Source: an uncultured Clostridium sp.
GTDB taxonomy: Bacteria; Bacillota; Clostridia; TANB77; CAG-508
DNA: 7,192 nt
NCBI GenBank assembly: GCA_946496115.1
Contig: CAMMFK010000066.1
Span: 1-7,192 of the forward strand
Direction of reading: 5' to 3'
This document shows, one piece after another, positions 5,923 through 7,192 of the stretch (positions are counted from its first letter, which is position 1; each line of letters begins with the position of its first letter). Both the position numbers and the translations under genes were made by a program. The notes below the pieces were generated by a model that saw only the letters and a program-made list of their open reading frames with translations, searched no databases and was not told the DNA's origin.

Positions 5923-6020
5923 TATGAATATAAAAAATTATTTAAAGGGGGGATGCCTATAAGCTAAATTAAATATAGTGTGCTATCGTTTGCCCTATCT
6001 TAAAAGATAGGAGAAATTAA
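5923..6020 (+). promoter_or_regulatory. Leader hairpin B masking the VirB6-like ribosome binding site
   Basis: Pairing 5994-6001 with 6004-6011 (CCTATCTT with AAGATAGG; the innermost pairs are probably open) buries the GG of GGAG (6010-6013), the ribosome binding site for GTG 6021. An upstream CTATC (5983-5987) can compete for the same GATAG (6006-6010), so two mutually exclusive folds exist. The leader shares ATAGTGTG (5975-5982), GCCC (5992-5995), TTAAA (6000-6004) and ATAGGAGA with leader A at 2667-2714. Short frames in this gap (ATG 5924, 12 codons; ATG 5953, 4 codons) are not supported as genes. Confidence 0.6.
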
Positions 6021-7192
6021 GTGAATAAGATTTTAAAAAGTTTTGTAGCTATAATAACAATACTTTTTTTGCTTGTTTCAATATGTCCTACATCGCTTGC
6101 GGAAACTGACTTCGCTGAACAGATAGACAGCGAGGAACGGAAGCATGTTCGAGAAAATAATAGCACGGAATGCTTGGTGGAATTGCACAAGCAATTTTTG
6201 ACCTCTGTACATCAGAGACGATGGGTATCGGCTTTAAAGACTATGACGAGTTAATCTTCAATAAAGGAGTTGATGCCAATTCTGTTGCACCATTTACGGA
6301 TGAACTGTGGTCAAAAACAATGACCTGGTACAAAATATTTGCAAGTGTTGCAGGTATTTTAATACTCATTGCAGTCATAATGCTATCATACAAGATGATG
6401 ATGGCAGGCAATAGTACAGCCAAAAAAACAGAAGCAAAAGACAATTTGATGAGACTATTGCTGCGGTGGCTTAGCAATAGCTCTAGCACCACTTTTTGTT
6501 AAGTTTTTACTGTTTGTAAATAATTCATTAGTAAGCTTGTTAGTGGTAAATGCCAATTCTTCTTTAGACGGTTTACTTGGTGAAAGCATGATGACATCTA
6601 TTCGTACACGGAAATGCAATAACAACAGCTATTGTAATTGCTATGTTCATATATCTATTTATAAAATTAAATATACAGTTCATTGTAAGACAGTTTGTAC
6701 TAATAATATTTACAGTTTTTACTCCTATAGCACTTAGTATTTGGATAGTAAATAGGAATGCAACAGCAATAAGTATCTGGGCAGGACAGATAATAACAAA
6801 TGTATTTATGCAGTTTATCTATTGCTTTTTATTTTTAATGTACCTAACTTTTCTACCTTCTGGTGGTGGTTGGGCTGTAAGCTTAATATGGGCTATGATG
6901 ATATTACCTTTAGCAAGTACAATACAAAATTCATTACAGGATCTTACAAGTAGAATCTGTGGAATTGATACAAATGCACAAGCAACACAAGCATTTGCAA
7001 TGGGTGGAGTTGCTGGTGGTGCTATTGGCTATGGAATAAGTGCAATAAAAGAACAATTTAAAACTCCAACAGGAGATAGTAATTCAACAGCTTCTAATAT
7101 GCAAGGCCAGAATAATAATGGACAGCAACAAAGTTTTGTAAGTAGGGTAAAAAATTTTGTAAATCCTCAAATGAATTTATCTGCTGAAAAAG
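6021..7192 (+). CDS. VirB6/TrbL-like T4SS channel protein, four CGG +1 shifts, 3'-partial
   Basis: GTG 6021 lies 7 bases after GGAG (6010-6013). Skipping the C of four in-frame CGG codons (6138, 6166, 6464, 6609) gives one continuous frame of at least 389 residues, still open at the right edge. It has a signal-type N-terminus (about 7-27, ending SLAETDF), the periplasm-side block MLGGIAQAIFDLCTSETMGI, APFTDELWSKTMTWYKIF, and then a polytopic core. Membrane segments fall at about 104-129, 148-172, 198-214, 221-243, 250-277 and 284-300, followed by a Gly/Ala-rich stretch and a Gln/Asn-rich tail. This layout is that of VirB6/TrbL-type inner-membrane channel proteins of Gram-positive ICEs encoded after VirB4. 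The shift glycines sit at 40, 49, 148 and 196. Unshifted fragments end at 6254, 6201, 6502 or 6737. It follows VirB4 with a 98-bp structured leader. Confidence 0.83.
6138..6141 (+). other. CGG-A recoding site 1 in the VirB6-like gene
   Basis: GAA CGG A. The +1 reading gives SEE-G-SMFEKIIA. The unshifted frame continues to TAA 6252-6254 with unrelated charged residues. Confidence 0.78.
6166..6169 (+). other. CGG-A recoding site 2 in the VirB6-like gene
   Basis: GCA CGG A. The +1 reading gives KIIA-G-MLGGIAQAIFDL, a recognisable family block. The unshifted frame stops at TGA 6199-6201. Confidence 0.8.
6464..6467 (+). other. CGG-T recoding site 3 in the VirB6-like gene
   Basis: CTG CGG T. The +1 reading gives RLLL-G-GLAIALAPLFVKF, continuing a membrane helix. 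The unshifted frame gives a Ser/Asn-rich run ending at TAA 6500-6502. Confidence 0.82.
6609..6612 (+). other. CGG-A recoding site 4 in the VirB6-like gene
   Basis: ACA CGG A. The +1 reading gives SIRT-G-NAITTAIVIAMF and opens the frame that runs to the window edge. The unshifted frame is Asn/Cys/Tyr-rich and stops at TAG 6735-6737. Confidence 0.82.

Noticed and set aside
5924..5967. Leader peptides MNIKNYLKGGCL (ATG 5924) or MPIS (ATG 5953)
   Set aside because: The first has no good ribosome binding site, and the second has its G-run directly abutting the ATG. Neither overlaps the hairpin in a way that clearly suggests attenuation.
4098..7192. Ordinary pseudogene decay of VirB4 and VirB6
   Set aside because: All eight breaks here are the same event type (an extra C making CGG before a Gly codon), with no deletions, nonsense mutations or other indels, and every motif is otherwise intact. 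Random decay would not be this uniform.

Overview
The window is very AT-rich and uses A/T-ending codons, AGGAGG-type ribosome binding sites, TTG/GTG starts and a CCA-encoding tRNA end. This fits a low-GC Gram-positive host, most likely in the Clostridia. It crosses the left junction of an integrative conjugative element (ICE). Positions 1 to about 1226 look chromosomal: the 3' end of a secreted DNA/RNA non-specific endonuclease gene, then a strongly promoted gene of unknown function and a terminator hairpin. Positions 1227-1271 are the 3' half of a tRNA-Arg(ACG) on the minus strand with no matching 5' half. That is the att scar expected when an element integrates into a tRNA 3' end, so the element lies to the right and the rebuilt tRNA should be at its far end.

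The element begins with about 320 bp of non-coding DNA (phased A-tracts, repeated TGGGGAAC boxes). Next come a 40-residue DUF3789-like membrane peptide, a winged-helix replication-initiator-like protein with palindromic 24-bp repeats inside its gene, and a small two-helix membrane protein. A Gram-positive type IV secretion (T4SS) operon follows: a VirB2/TrbC-like pilin, a PrgI-family protein, a membrane-anchored protein resembling a VirB4 N-terminal domain, the VirB4 ATPase, and a VirB6-like channel protein that runs off the right edge.

The most striking signal concerns translation. The pilin, VirB4 and VirB6 reading frames are broken nine times (1, 4 and 4). Every break has the same form: an in-frame CGG codon at which reading must skip one base, so that CGG-N is read as Gly (GGN). 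Correcting only these nine sites gives a 606-residue VirB4 with an intact Walker A motif (GTSGAGKS, which itself spans two sites), a continuous VirB6 of at least 389 residues, and a pilin that stops just before the next gene's ribosome binding site. All nine in-frame CGG codons in the window are shift sites. Ten CGG trinucleotides in other codon phases do not shift, and the two chromosomal genes contain none. This is not random decay. The candidates are programmed +1 frameshifting or quadruplet decoding at CGG-N, perhaps using an unassigned CGG codon or a special tRNA. A DNA-level or sequencing artefact that inserts C before GG must be excluded with raw reads.

The pilin and VirB6 genes are also each preceded by a hairpin that buries the ribosome binding site. 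The two leaders share the blocks ATAGTGTG, GCCC and ATAGGAGA. Core T4SS genes may therefore be gated twice at translation: at initiation by the hairpins and during elongation by the CGG shifts.
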